From G965216255 sp965216255 (lineage in GTDB: Bacteria; Bacteroidota; Rhodothermia; Rhodothermales; Bin80), in the NCBI GenBank assembly GCA_965216255.1, contig OZ244148.1:62001-126000 (forward strand): a stretch of 64,000 nucleotides of DNA, written 5' to 3'. Positions within the stretch are counted from its first letter, which is position 1, and the number at the start of each line of letters is the position of its first letter. Of this stretch, positions 28,221-37,015 are shown piece after piece. A model generated the notes under the pieces. The model searched no databases. It had not been told where the DNA came from and saw nothing but the letters and a program-made list of their open reading frames with translations. A program made the position numbers and the translations under genes.

Positions 28221-30390
28221 CCCAAGTTTACCATTGTGCTTCATAACAGGTTGTAAAATAGCAACTTACAAATTGTTCTGGCACAACAAATAGCCACCAA
28301 GTGAGGTTTTATGCCTTAGGTCATATGATCGTCTTGTGCATGGCCAAGGGCAGTGGATCGATGCACAAGGCATCGTAAATGGCCCTTAGTTCCATATCCG
28401 GCTGCGAGCTGGTGCGGACATGGAGTGTGCGTGCGTCCTTACGCTCGAAGATGCTGGTCGTGCGAACCTGACGACGAAGGATCCTCCTGAGTGTCGTCCA
28501 GCTGAAGCGTAGTCCTTTCTGGCGCAGACGCGTACGAATCACCTGCACCAACTGGTAAGCCAGGACCGTGATGAATAGATGGCCCTCCGCGCGCCGGCCT
28601 GTGGAATGATAGATCGGTCGCAGTCCGAGTTCCGACTTCAGGGACCGGAACACCGCTTCCAGATCGGTCAGCATCACATACGTGCGCCAGAGCTCTTCCG
28701 CGGTGAACTCCATCTCGTTGCTGCGCAGGCAATAGACGCCCGGATCGGTCATTATCGTGCCCGCTTTCGGCGTCTTTGTCCACGTGATGGACTGGGCCCG
28801 CTTGCCGTCCTCATCCGTCTCCACTTCTATCTCGTAATGCTGTCCGATGCCGCTGAAGCTCTGCTTCAATCGGCCGATACGTTCCCTTATGAGGTCGATG
28901 CGCTTTTGCGTCTTCGGCCGGGCAAGCCCCTCGGAAAGCTTGCCGAGGGCCTCCTCGAATCTTTCCGCTTTCTGCTTCACCTTGGCCTCTTCCATCGCCA
29001 TGCGGGACCGGGATCGGCAACAGAGCCGCACCTCGTCGTCTGCCTCCTCCCGGTACACCTCTACGTCACTGCCCGAGGCCGTCTGAAGAGCGAGTGCCCG
29101 CTGCTCATCAAAATGCTTCCTGCGCTCTCTTGATACCACAATGTAGCGGTAGCCCTCCTCTCGCAGCCAGTCTATGCGGTCCTGTGTGGCAATGCCCCGA
29201 TCCATCACCACACGTGCGTTCTTGGGCGTCTCCAGGGACTCCAGCATCTCCTTGAGCGTGGACGCTTCGTTTACGTTGCCCTTGAAGATCTGGCTACGAC
29301 GCACGAACCCGCTGCCGTCCACTACAAGAGCCAGCGTGAGCAGCACGCAGTCACTGCGACGCTCCTTCGAGCGTCCGTACTTGGCCTTGTCGATGCTCTT
29401 GCCACTGCCTTCCAGGAAGCTGTTGGTCAGATCATAGAGCGCGATCGTGGGCTCCAGATCAAACAGGTCCAGCGCCCGTGCAAAGAGGTGGTCCTCTATG
29501 GCCTTGCGGTGTTTGTGCAGCATGTCGCTGGCCCGGTACAGCTGCATGTCGGCCATCTTCTCGAAGTTGCAGCCCAGAAACTCGTCCAGGCCACTGGCAG
29601 AGGCCAGCCAACGCTTCGTGGCATGTTCGCTGGCCGGCTCGGCCAGACGGCCTATGATGGAGCCCGTGGCTGCATGCCGGAGGCCTCGTGTGATGCCAAG
29701 CTTCTCGAAGAGCTCATCCATGCCCAACTGCTCCATGGCCCAGAGCCCCACATGTTCTACACCCACCGTACGGGGCCGGACCGTTTTGAGCGAGTGGACA
29801 TCCACATGGTGCCATTCGCGCGGCGGCGTCTCGCCCTTGCCCTCGGTCACGGCTACCGCCTTGCGCGCACTTAAAAGTTCTGCAATGCGGTGGGCCTCCT
29901 CTTCCACAACGGCAGGAACGCCCATGGGTACGAGTTCGAGCTGGCCCTTGAGCAGTGCCTCAATCCGGTTGCAGAGCGCACGCCAGTAGCGTTTGTCGAT
30001 GCGGAAGTGGGCACCGAGATTGAGCAGGGTCTTCTGCCGGACCTTGCCCCCTATGCGTTCGCCGTGGCAGAGCCGAAAGGAATAGTAGCGTGTAGCGTTG
30101 TCGGTGGTATGGGTAAGCGATCGTCGGATATACATAGGGGGGAAGATAGGGCTGGGAACCGCTGCCCGCAATAGTCATCCATATTTTATGGCACAACATT
30201 CGTATTCCAGCTTCTGTGAATCTCAAAAATGGTGCGTTGGTGGGAGCTTGTGGGGACTCTGGTGGGGCCAAGCACCATAAATTCCGGTAAAACAGGCCTA
30301 AAGTGGGGGCTCATCCCTAAAAAGATCTCGAAATAAATAACTGCGATTATTGCCGACCTTCAGATTCAGCCGCCAAATGGTAAAGATGGG
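28221..30390 (-). mobile_element. IS1634-family element, copy 3 (2170 bp)
   Basis: The terminal repeats match copy 2. The 4-bp duplication CCAT lies at 28,217-28,220 and 30,391-30,394. Comparison with the empty site in intron C (GAAGCTCCATGGGGCG near 17,300) confirms that only four bases were duplicated. Confidence 0.93.
28321..30135 (-). CDS. IS1634-family transposase, copy 3
   Basis: This 604-residue intact transposase starts at MYIRRSLTHTTDNATRYYSF (ATG at 30,135). It contains the IS1634 DDE domain with VVMDRGIATQDRIDWL and the conserved SNEMEFTAEELWRTYVMLTD block. It differs from copy 2 by a few residues and the extra LE pair. It would move its own element and possibly copies 1, 2 and 4 in trans. 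Confidence 0.93.
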   Translation of the reverse strand: MYIRRSLTHTTDNATRYYSFRLCHGERIGGKVRQKTLLNLGAHFRIDKRYWRALCNRIEALLKGQLELVPMGVPAVVEEEAHRIAELLSARKAVAVTEGKGETPPREWHHVDVHSLKTVRPRTVGVEHVGLWAMEQLGMDELFEKLGITRGLRHAATGSIIGRLAEPASEHATKRWLASASGLDEFLGCNFEKMADMQLYRASDMLHKHRKAIEDHLFARALDLFDLEPTIALYDLTNSFLEGSGKSIDKAKYGRSKERRSDCVLLTLALVVDGSGFVRRSQIFKGNVNEASTLKEMLESLETPKNARVVMDRGIATQDRIDWLREEGYRYIVVSRERRKHFDEQRALALQTASGSDVEVYREEADDEVRLCCRSRSRMAMEEAKVKQKAERFEEALGKLSEGLARPKTQKRIDLIRERIGRLKQSFSGIGQHYEIEVETDEDGKRAQSITWTKTPKAGTIMTDPGVYCLRSNEMEFTAEELWRTYVMLTDLEAVFRSLKSELGLRPIYHSTGRRAEGHLFITVLAYQLVQVIRTRLRQKGLRFSWTTLRRILRRQVRTTSIFERKDARTLHVRTSSQPDMELRAIYDALCIDPLPLAMHKTII

Positions 30391-30581
30391 CCATGGGGCG
30401 ACGCCGTTGTCCGAGTGCGAGTTGCATGATCCGCCTGGAGAGCCGGGTGCGGTAGTGCCGCACGCCCGGTTCGGTGAGCGGCGGGAGGAAACACGGTTAG
30501 GGAAGCCGGACTGCGGCCCGGAGCGAAAGCGACGGACAAGCCACCGGATCCTAAGGCAGGTGCGCCTCCCGCCGACTCTAC

Positions 30582-30749
30582 GCGACGCTCCTTCGAGCGT
30601 CCGTACTTGGCCTTGTCGATGCTCTTGCCACTGCCTTCCAGGAAGCTGTTGGTCAGATCATAGAGCGCGATCGTGGGCTCCAGATCAAACAGGTCCAGCG
30701 CCCGTGCAAAGAGGTGGTCCTCTATGGCCTTGCGGTGTTTGTGCAGCAT
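30582..30749 (-). pseudogene. IS1634 copy 1, piece 4 of 4 (truncated)
   Basis: The piece encodes HKHRKAIEDHLFARALDLFD through YGRSKERR of the transposase. It begins at the 3' end of intron C-prime. It breaks off at 30,749, within GTGCAGCAT, with no IS terminus, so the 5' third of the element and some flanking DNA were deleted. Confidence 0.86.
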
Positions 30750-30750
30750 A

Positions 30751-31266
30751 TGGTCCACCGAGGCACTTTACAGATACCAATCTGCATTGTCGGAAAGGTC
30801 TATAGACCCTGATCTATTACAAGAGTGCATGCTTCACGGATACTATTATGCTGGAGTCTCATTTATCGACAAGAAGCGATATGAACAGTTCTTTGGCTCG
30901 AGCATTGATCAGGCGAAAATATCGTATGAAAGAGAGCGGGATGCGTATGTCGCTGATCTGGAAAAAGTGTATGCCAAAGATGTTGACGATGCCTTCAATG
31001 CAACACCAGATATTGAGAAACCTTTCTTTTCGGTCCAAATGGCGTGGACGCTAACTAGATCGTCGAGAGAAAAAGAGAAGGTAGCTAACGAGGGAAGAAT
31101 TAAGGCGGAGGTGCAGGTTAGGACACTTGAATCAGAAAGGGATGAAGCGTGGCGAATTCGGAAAAAACGGACCGAAGACCAGGACGCTGCCGAGCTTAGG
31201 AATCTCCAAAATCCTAAACATGTGCGTAAACGTCGCAAACAAGCTAAGAGGCGCAAGAGAAAATGA
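30751..31266 (+). CDS. 3' fragment of an unknown gene, basic coiled-coil C-terminus
   Basis: The frame enters from the deletion edge of IS1634 copy 1 and runs to TGA at 31,266 (about 171 codons). A mixed region (LLQECMLHGYYYAGVSFIDK, RYEQFFGSSIDQAKISYERE) is followed by a charged coiled coil (KVANEGRIKAEVQVRTLESE). A strongly basic tail (RKRRKQAKRRKRK) suggests nucleic-acid contact. I do not recognise the family. The codon pattern and clean frame suggest a real gene whose 5' part was lost; an upstream ATG in IS sequence could allow a fusion, but that is unlikely. Confidence 0.5.
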   Translation, partial: WSTEALYRYQSALSERSIDPDLLQECMLHGYYYAGVSFIDKKRYEQFFGSSIDQAKISYERERDAYVADLEKVYAKDVDDAFNATPDIEKPFFSVQMAWTLTRSSREKEKVANEGRIKAEVQVRTLESERDEAWRIRKKRTEDQDAAELRNLQNPKHVRKRRKQAKRRKRK

Positions 31267-31340
31267 CGTAAGGCTTGGGAGACAGGTTTCACGGAATTGA
31301 TGGTGGTGTGTATACCTGTGGGGGAATATTCCGACTTAGA

Positions 31341-32142
31341 GTAAGCGTCCGGTGACCCACACTATGCGCATGCGTCGTGGGCTTTGATCCTCGGGTCAAG
31401 CAACGTCGGGTAGCCCGGGGGAATTTCACCCCCAGGCTCCCACAGAACCGTACGTGAGACTCTCGCCTCATACGGCTCTTCTCGGCCCACCCGGCTACCA
31501 ATCCAGCCAGCAGCCAGGCCCTTGTTTCTTGAGCGAGGTCCTCCCGCTTTGCGGTTGCCCCGCTCCTTCCACCAACCGAGTCGGCCCCTTCGCTCCAGTA
31601 CCATTACAGAACCTTCATCACTACTACGAGCCGATCCGCCCCCGTGGAGCGCATTGGTACTCAATCGCTCGCGGGTTCTCCGCTTGCGAGTCTCCCTTAG
31701 CATCGCCCCGACAGGTTCCCACGTTCCGCATTTAGGCCCAGACCATATTCTCGCCGCCTGTATGCCGGATGCCGATCGGGCCATAAACAGGCACCTCCCG
31801 ATCTTGTCCCGGAGCAGAGATGAGACCCCGGTTTTGACATCGTCCATGCACTTCCGACACTTCGTCAGCGGTTCACTTGCGTTCGACTCTATGGCCCATA
31901 CCTGACAGAGTCCTTGCTCCGCCTTTTCCGGGCTCGCTCACTACCGAACCCTTAAAGTCAAGCAGCAGCCGGTGGTTTGCAGCCTCCGCCTGTACGACGG
32001 CTGCGGGGGGCCTTCCCCCATCCTAAATGCAGTCACGCAACACTCAAGCTATGTTAAAGAACAACACCTGCGTGCCACTCGTGGCACACAATCTCCTGAC
32101 CAGCCCTTCACTCACGCACGGTGTGGGTCACCGGACGCTTAC
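31341..32142. mobile_element. IS66-type miniature element split by group II intron F
   Basis: Perfect 22-bp inverted repeats beginning GTAAGCGTCCGGTGACCC stand at 31,341 and, inverted, at 32,142. The outer bases match the end of IS66 copy 1 at 13,507. Without intron F only 87 bp remain and there is no gene, so it resembles a MITE mobilised by IS66. The flanking 8-mers GACTTAGA and CCCCTGCC do not match, so one flank has been rearranged. Confidence 0.65.
31405..32119 (-). ncRNA. Group II intron F (ORF-less, about 715 nt)
   Basis: The 5' end is GTGCGTGAGTGAAGGGCTGG, reading down from 32,119. The domain V hairpin is GAGCCGTATGAGGCGAGAGT followed by CTCACGTACGGTTC near 31,445-31,475, the best match to consensus in the window. 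The 3' end is near 31,405 (GGGCTACCCGAC); the exact last base is not fixed. No maturase gene is present, and the long minus-strand frame at 31,362-31,847 is structured RNA. The sequence type differs from A, B, C and E. Confidence 0.8.
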
Positions 32143-32270
32143 CCCCTGCCGACGCTTCGCCCATCTCCTCACGAGGATGACCGCACGGCTTGGGGAATGA
32201 TATGGAGCGGTTACTTCCTTCATCACAGAGGAATTCCACCCCCTGTACTTGGCCAATTAGTCTGGCGCAC
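32143..32270 (-). ncRNA. Group II intron B, 5' fragment
   Basis: This is the first 128 nt of a B-type intron (GTGCGCCAGACTAATTGGCC reading down from 32,270, then the conserved AAGTACAGG region). It inserted into the tnpB-tnpC spacer of IS66 copy 3. It stops at the IS66-type miniature element, and the rest of the intron is absent. Confidence 0.75.
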
Positions 32271-32321
32271 CACATGCATTTCCCCCCGTTTCCACATACT
32301 ATCTATCCCGATTTCCGGCTC

Positions 32322-32644
32322 TTAACCGCATACCGGCGCCCGTACGGACTTCAGCGACACTCCCTTCAGTAACATCACCATCTGCGGCCACGTCGGCATA
32401 TCCTCTTTCGGCAGCTCGAACGTACCCGCTTCAGGCCTTTTGTAAAACAAGGCGAAGCCGTTTCGGTCCCACGAAAGCGCCTTCAGATGGCTCCGCCTCC
32501 TGTTGATGAACACAAAGGCGGCCCCGACATGGGATCCCGCTTCATGCCGCTTTTCACTAAGGCGCACAGGCCGTCAAAGCTCTTGCGCATGTCGGCCGGC
32601 GGCCGGTAAAAGAAATACCGGCGCGAAGGCCCCAGTCCGATCAT
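32322..32644 (-). pseudogene. tnpB: IS66 tnpB, copy 3, frameshifted
   Basis: The sequence matches TnpB of copy 1, but a small deletion near 32,518 (GGCGGCCCCGACAT instead of GATGTCCCCCGACAT) and a 3' change break the frame. The downstream part still reads FVFINRRRSHLKALSWDRNG. The C-terminal residues are also altered. Confidence 0.8.
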
Positions 32645-32933
32645 GACTGCACCAGCTGCGCCAGGTACGAGGCAGATACCGGCGCCAAGAGGCGCACGCG
32701 TATCCCGCCCGGGTACATGATCTCCACTTGCGCCTCTTCACCTGCCACGGGTCGGCCAATCTCCACAAAGGCGCCACTGCCGCAGCCTCCAGGCGATACT
32801 TCCGACGCCAGTAAAACAGCTGCCCATACGAGATGCCGCGCTCGGCACAGAACGCTGCAGCGGTCTGGCTGCTTTCTTCATACTGTTCCACCAGCGGAAA
32901 CATTTCTTCCGCCGTACGTCTGGGCTGTCTCAT
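32641..32933 (-). pseudogene. tnpA: IS66 tnpA, copy 3, frameshifted by a 7-bp deletion
   Basis: The N-terminal two thirds match TnpA (MRQPRRTAEEMFPLVEQYEE). Seven bases present in copy 1 (GCTGTCC on the plus strand) are missing near 32,778. The frame then enters nonsense, while the original reading continues in another frame. Confidence 0.82.
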
Positions 32934-33019
32934 GCCATCCAGGCTTTGAGTCCTCGGGTCTATGAGTAATCTCCCGAGAAATCGTCACCTTATCCAGATG
33001 GGTTTCACCGCACGCTTAC

Positions 33020-33219
33020 GATTCAGCGAGCATGCAGGCCGGAACGCGTAGTGAATGCCGAGCAGGCCTCGAAACGTGCAATGCGGAAAAGGGCCGGAGC
33101 GAAAGCGACGGACGAGCCACCGGATCCTAAGGGCTGGCGCGCCAGGCCCCGACCCTACTGACGAGCGGCGGGCGGAAACGTGCTCCTAATGGGAGTAACG
33201 CGCCGCCCGTCGACTCTAC
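33020..33219 (+). ncRNA. Group II intron A, internally deleted fragment
   Basis: The fragment joins part of the intron A 5' domain (GATTCAGCGAGCATGCAGGC) to its 3' region. It ends with the domain VI hairpin and CCGTCGACTCTAC at 33,219. It is in plus orientation and abuts the fragment of the DUF4338-transposase element, so a copy of intron A once lay in that transposase gene. The maturase gene and domain V are deleted. Confidence 0.75.
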
Positions 33220-33482
33220 CGTGCGCCTCCAGCCTGGAGAGCGCCTTTGCACACGTGGCCACCTGCGTCTTTCCCAGCACATCGAAAAAGCCGAAGCGCT
33301 CACACACATGATGCGCTATGGCCGTACGATTGTCCAGACTCCGGTCGCTGAGCACCTGTCCCAATGCACCTCGGGAAGAAGGCGCGCTCAGCGTACGCAA
33401 AATCTGGTTCTGCTGGAACATGCCGTGAAACTACACAGCAAAATTCCGAATGTTAATAGTCGGTTGTGGGTAAACGGCAGGG
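33220..33482 (-). mobile_element. IS4/IS701-like DUF4338 element, copy 2, end fragment
   Basis: The minus-strand frame 33,421-33,220 matches the first 67 residues of the transposase at 3553 (MFQQNQILRTLSAPSSRGAL) with few changes. The IS end lies at 33,482, next to CTAG at 33,483-33,486. The other 2.3 kb are missing. The interruption by intron A lies at codon 67. Confidence 0.85.
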
Positions 33483-33533
33483 CTAGCCCACTCCGCTCCA
33501 GAGTCCTTGTAAGCGAGAAAACGATTGAGGCCG

Positions 33534-35642
33534 TCATTCATGCATTGCCCCCCCGTTGCCCATTTGATTTTCGAACGCCTGGCGCACGAGACCCATCACG
33601 TAGGGCAATTCGTCTTGCTTTCTTATGCCTATTTCTGCATTACCATTGCCCAAGCTGCCGATATTGGTGATGTCCCGTGTGGCCTTCCTGGGGTCATAAA
33701 GTTCATGAAAATGAAGATTCAGGATCAAGCTCAAGCAGTTCTTTTGCGGCACCACGTTAACGAAATTGGTCTCGGCCTTGTAGGCGACGTAGTACTTGAG
33801 GATCTTCTCGCTGACGCAAGGATCAAGGGCCATGACCTCTTTTCGCAACGTGTCGAATAGCGGCCGCATGGGACTGTACTCTGCAAGGTGCCGATGGTCA
33901 GCCAAGGTGTAGCCGGCTGGCTGCTTGGCCTTCGAGCGATATGTCTCCAATACGTCGGCGGTTAGCACAGGTCGTGCCCACACCTTCGCAGCCTGCCTTG
34001 CAAGTTGCTCCGCGCGTGCACAGATAGCGGCCTCGTCCCATGTGTTAAGAGAACGTAAATGCTTGTTCAGCTTTAGCGGGCTCTCCCGGAAGCCACCTGA
34101 CATGGTGCATTTTTCATAGAACGGCCGGTCACGGTACTCGGCGTTGTAGCCGGTGAGCGTCAGGTTGCCGAGGGTGTGCAGCCACGTCTCCTGCACGTCG
34201 CGCCAATTGGGGCCAAGCGCATTCCGCCATTCCGCCGAGAGGTTTTCGTTCTGCGGAAGGATGTGCTCAATGGTGTATTCGTCCACGGGCACGCGTTCCT
34301 TGCGCTCATGGTTCTCTAAACGGCGGAGACAATAGCTGCGCCGGGGAAAATTGTAGAGGTCGCGGGCCTTGAGTTCGCGCTTGAACTCCTCATCGCTCGG
34401 AAAACGGCGGTAGGACGGCATGGTCAGAAAATGTGCCTGAATGCTCTCCAGATAGCGATCCTTCGTGAGAGTCTGTCCGAACGTGGAAAACGTTTTGTTC
34501 AGTGAGTTGGTTGGTATGGCGCACACGGCTCGTCGAAATACGTATGCCTCTACCAGACGCACGGCCCGGACAAAATCGTCCTTCTTGAGGCGGTCCTCGG
34601 CGTAGTCGTGGTAAAGCTCGAGGAGAAATGGAAAAGCTACATCAACCTTGAGTTCACGCAGGTCACGAAAGGCCAGCGCCAGTTCCATATCTGACTCCTG
34701 ATCGAGCGCCATCGCGCAGTAGTAGCGGGCGAAGGCATGAATCTCCATCACCAATTTCTCCACACCAGCCGCCGCGATTCTTGGTGACTTGGCGTAAGCT
34801 TTAAAGGCTTCATAGACGGCCTTGATTTTGGGGATCTCCCCAGTCTGGAGCGTCAGGTAGTGCCGCATAAAGCCGTCAAAATACTTGCCGTACGCTTCCT
34901 GTCCGAACGCGATTTCCATTGGACGCCAATGCTCCTTGTACAGCGGTGCCTGCTGGTCCGGCTCCAAACCCATGAGAATGAAGTTGCGGATCAAGTCAGC
35001 TTGGCTCAGCTCACGACCGGTGGAGTTCATGCTCTCGAAAATGAGTTGCGGGTTGTCTTGGTCACGGCTGAGTGCAAGGTCGACAACCATGAGCTTGGCG
35101 AGTCCATGACACAGCGGAGCGAGATCGTCACCGAGTGCCTTTACTTGCTCGTTAAAGAACGCGAAGTTCTGGGTGATGCGCAGTGACGATTCGGCTGGCC
35201 GGGGTTTCTGCTCTAGCAGCGCAAGCAGGCTCTGCTTGTCCGTCTGCGTGAGCAGGAGCTTGAAGAAGAGCTCGCCTTTTTCGAGAGGATTGAGCAGGTA
35301 GTAATGGCGGAGCTTCGGTGCCGAGAAACCATCCACCGACTCAGAATCGCCCAAGCACCGGGCCAACGCTTCAAGAATGAGCATCACCGTGGTGAGGCGC
35401 TGCTGGCCGTCAATCACTAGGAGCGACGACTGGCTGGAGACATGGTAGAGGCCCTTCTCGATATAGACGATGGAACCAATGAAGTGCGCAGAGATGGCGT
35501 CGTCACGGCCCGTGCGTAGGATATCATCCCACATTTGGCGGCATTCCCGCTCTGTCCAACTGTACGTTCGCTGGTAGATCGGAATGACAAACTGCGGTGA
35601 TTTCTTCAGGAATTTGAGGAGATTGGCCTCGGTCGCCTTCAT
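33534..35642 (-). CDS. GmrSD-like type IV restriction protein (DUF262-DUF1524)
   Basis: This 702-residue protein would cut modified (typically glucosylated hydroxymethylcytosine) phage DNA, using nucleotide hydrolysis for control. The N-terminal DUF262 (ParB/Srx-like) domain shows VIPIYQRTYSW and LVIDGQQRLTTV. The C-terminal DUF1524 HNH domain shows EYTIEHILPQNENL and LGNLTLTGYNAEYRDRPF. A further C-terminal region of about 130 residues resembles the DUF5655-type tail. The start is the ATG at 35,642 (MKATEANLLKFLKKSP), overlapping the stop of the upstream methylase fragment (ATGA). The frame is open upstream but without conserved sequence. It appears intact; its natural promoter may have been lost with the 5' part of the methylase gene. 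Confidence 0.88.
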   Translation of the reverse strand: MKATEANLLKFLKKSPQFVIPIYQRTYSWTERECRQMWDDILRTGRDDAISAHFIGSIVYIEKGLYHVSSQSSLLVIDGQQRLTTVMLILEALARCLGDSESVDGFSAPKLRHYYLLNPLEKGELFFKLLLTQTDKQSLLALLEQKPRPAESSLRITQNFAFFNEQVKALGDDLAPLCHGLAKLMVVDLALSRDQDNPQLIFESMNSTGRELSQADLIRNFILMGLEPDQQAPLYKEHWRPMEIAFGQEAYGKYFDGFMRHYLTLQTGEIPKIKAVYEAFKAYAKSPRIAAAGVEKLVMEIHAFARYYCAMALDQESDMELALAFRDLRELKVDVAFPFLLELYHDYAEDRLKKDDFVRAVRLVEAYVFRRAVCAIPTNSLNKTFSTFGQTLTKDRYLESIQAHFLTMPSYRRFPSDEEFKRELKARDLYNFPRRSYCLRRLENHERKERVPVDEYTIEHILPQNENLSAEWRNALGPNWRDVQETWLHTLGNLTLTGYNAEYRDRPFYEKCTMSGGFRESPLKLNKHLRSLNTWDEAAICARAEQLARQAAKVWARPVLTADVLETYRSKAKQPAGYTLADHRHLAEYSPMRPLFDTLRKEVMALDPCVSEKILKYYVAYKAETNFVNVVPQKNCLSLILNLHFHELYDPRKATRDITNIGSLGNGNAEIGIRKQDELPYVMGLVRQAFENQMGNGGAMHE

Positions 35643-36060
35643 GGTCGAATCCCCTTGATGATCTCGTAGAGCATGCCCTCGGTTTCCGTCTCCAATGCCA
35701 GGATATCGGCATGGGTCTCCTGCAACGAACGCAGCGGCTCTGGCCTGTAGAAAAAGCGCGTAAAGCTGATCTCGTAGCAGATCTTCACTGCGTTCGGCTG
35801 GTACCAAGAGTCGGGGCATACGGCAGCACCTCGCGTCGCAGGAAAGCTTCGAATCCGCCCCCCCTCCAGAAGCGGAATCTGCTCGGCGTCGCGCAAATTG
35901 GCGTGCGGTTCGTATTCGGTCACGGCAGGCCATCCGTCAATGGTGACCGCGAAAGGGCCGCTCAGCGGATCGGCTTCCGTGCCCGGCTTATAGATCTTTC
36001 TGATGACTGGAGGCGCGTTCTCACTTCGCTTGCCGCTTCCCTTCGCCCTAAGTCTGCCGC
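35639..36060 (-). pseudogene. C-terminal fragment of a type I N6-adenine methylase (HsdM-like), fused to an IS66 tnpC start
   Basis: About 140 codons remain. They end in SLQETHADILALETETEGML and YEIIKGIRP, the typical C-terminal helix of type I M subunits. Before it are PVIRKIYKPGTEADPL and NAVKICYEISFTRFFYRPEP. The 5' part was replaced by IS66 copy 4; the tnpC ATG at 36,241 continues in frame into this fragment after about 60 codons, giving a 200-residue fusion. The stop overlaps the GmrSD start by four bases, showing an original methylase-GmrSD operon. Confidence 0.7.
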
Positions 36061-36304
36061 GGAGGGCTTCAGCCAACTGTTTGTCCTTGCGCTCCAATTT
36101 CGCCTGCAGCCGGCTGTTCTCTTCGCTCAACTGATTGTTCTCCTCGGACAGGCTGACGTTCTGCTGAAGCACCGCGGCAAGCTGCGCACGGGAGGTCTCA
36201 ACATCCGCAGAAGAGAGGTAGGAATGTGCTTCGGGCTGCATGATTGTTGAACAAGGCCTGCACATGCATTGTTCCCCGTTTCCACATACTATTTATCCCG
36301 ATTT

Positions 36305-36635
36305 TCAGCTCTTAACCGCATACCGGCGCCGGTATTTTACGGACTTCAGCGACACTCCCTCCAGTAACATCACCATCTGCGTCCACGTCGGCATGTCCTC
36401 TTTCGGCAGCTCAAACGTACCCGCTTCCAGCCTTTTGTAAAACAAGGCAAAGCCGTTTCGGTCCCACGAAAGCGCCTTCAGATGGCTCCGCCTCCTGTTG
36501 ACGAACACAAAGATGTCCCCCGACATGGGATCCCGCTTCATGCCGCTTTTCACCAAGGCGCACAGGCCGTCAAAGCTCTTTCGCATGTCGGCCGGTAAAA
36601 GAAATACCGGCGCGAAGGCCCCAGTCCGATCATGA
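36305..36635 (-). pseudogene. tnpB: IS66 tnpB, copy 4, frameshifted
   Basis: Almost identical to tnpB of copy 1 except for a 7-bp loss near 36,590, where GGCCGGCGGCCGG is reduced to GGCCGG. This breaks the frame after about 15 codons. The downstream reading frame (ADMRKSFDGLCALVK onward) is otherwise complete. Confidence 0.82.
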
Positions 36636-36929
36636 CTGCACCAGCTGCGCCACGTACGAGGCAGATACCGGCGCCAAGAGGCGCACGCGTATCCCGCCCG
36701 GGTACATGATCTCCACTTGCGCCTCTTCACCTGCCGTGGGTCTGCCAATCTCCACAAAGGCGCCGCTGTCCACTGCCACAGCCTCCAGGCGATACTTCCG
36801 ACGCCAGTAAAGCAGCTGCCCATACGAGATGCCGCGCTCGGCACAGAACGCTGCAGCGGTCTGGCTGCTTTCTTCATACTGTTCCACCAGCGGAAACATT
36901 TCTTCCGCCGTTCGTCAGGGCTGTCTCAT
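36630..36929 (-). pseudogene. tnpA: IS66 tnpA, copy 4, nonsense codon 5
   Basis: The start reads MRQP, then TGA, then RTAEEMFPLVEQYEE. A change in CAGCCCTGACGAACG makes codon 5 a stop. The rest matches TnpA of copy 1. Restart at the ATG at 36,899 would lose ten residues. Confidence 0.82.
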
Positions 36930-37015
36930 GCCATCCAGGCTTTGAGTCCTCGGGGCTATGAGTAATCTCCCGAGAAATCGTCACCTTCTCCAGATGGGTT
37001 TCACCGCACGCTTAC

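Larger units (their letters stand above)
26110..30581 (+). ncRNA. Group II intron C-prime (ORF-less, 878 nt) carrying IS256 copy 3 and IS1634 copy 3
   Basis: The 5' end is GTGCGCCGTGGAAAGG at 26,110 and the 3' end is GCCGACTCTAC at 30,581. Domain V reads AGCCGGGTGCGGTAGTGCCG near 30,440. Subtracting the two IS elements and duplicated bases leaves exactly 878 nt, as in intron C. It lies antisense to the IS1634 transposase it interrupts, so splicing cannot rescue that gene. It also gives the uninterrupted sequence of the site where B2 entered intron C (GCAACACGGGAAGCCCTG). Confidence 0.86.
32271..33019 (-). mobile_element. IS66-family element, copy 3, fragment
   Basis: The fragment contains the tnpB-tnpC spacer, tnpB, tnpA and the complete IS66 end (complement of GTAAGCGTGCGGTGAAACCC) at 33,019. 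The tnpC gene is missing. The right flank is a fragment of intron A in plus orientation. Confidence 0.85.
36061..37015 (-). mobile_element. IS66-family element, copy 4, 5' part only
   Basis: The fragment holds tnpA, tnpB and the first 60 codons of tnpC, with the IS66 end at 37,015. The tnpC part (36,241-36,061) is uninterrupted and reads LQQNVSLSEENNQLSEENSR across the point where intron A sits in copy 1, so it shows the empty intron site. The left part of the element was deleted, with the methylase fragment joined in its place. Confidence 0.87.

Noticed and set aside
31362..31847. A 161-codon minus-strand frame as a gene
   Set aside because: It covers the domain V region of intron F and its downstream flank and has no recognisable protein motif.
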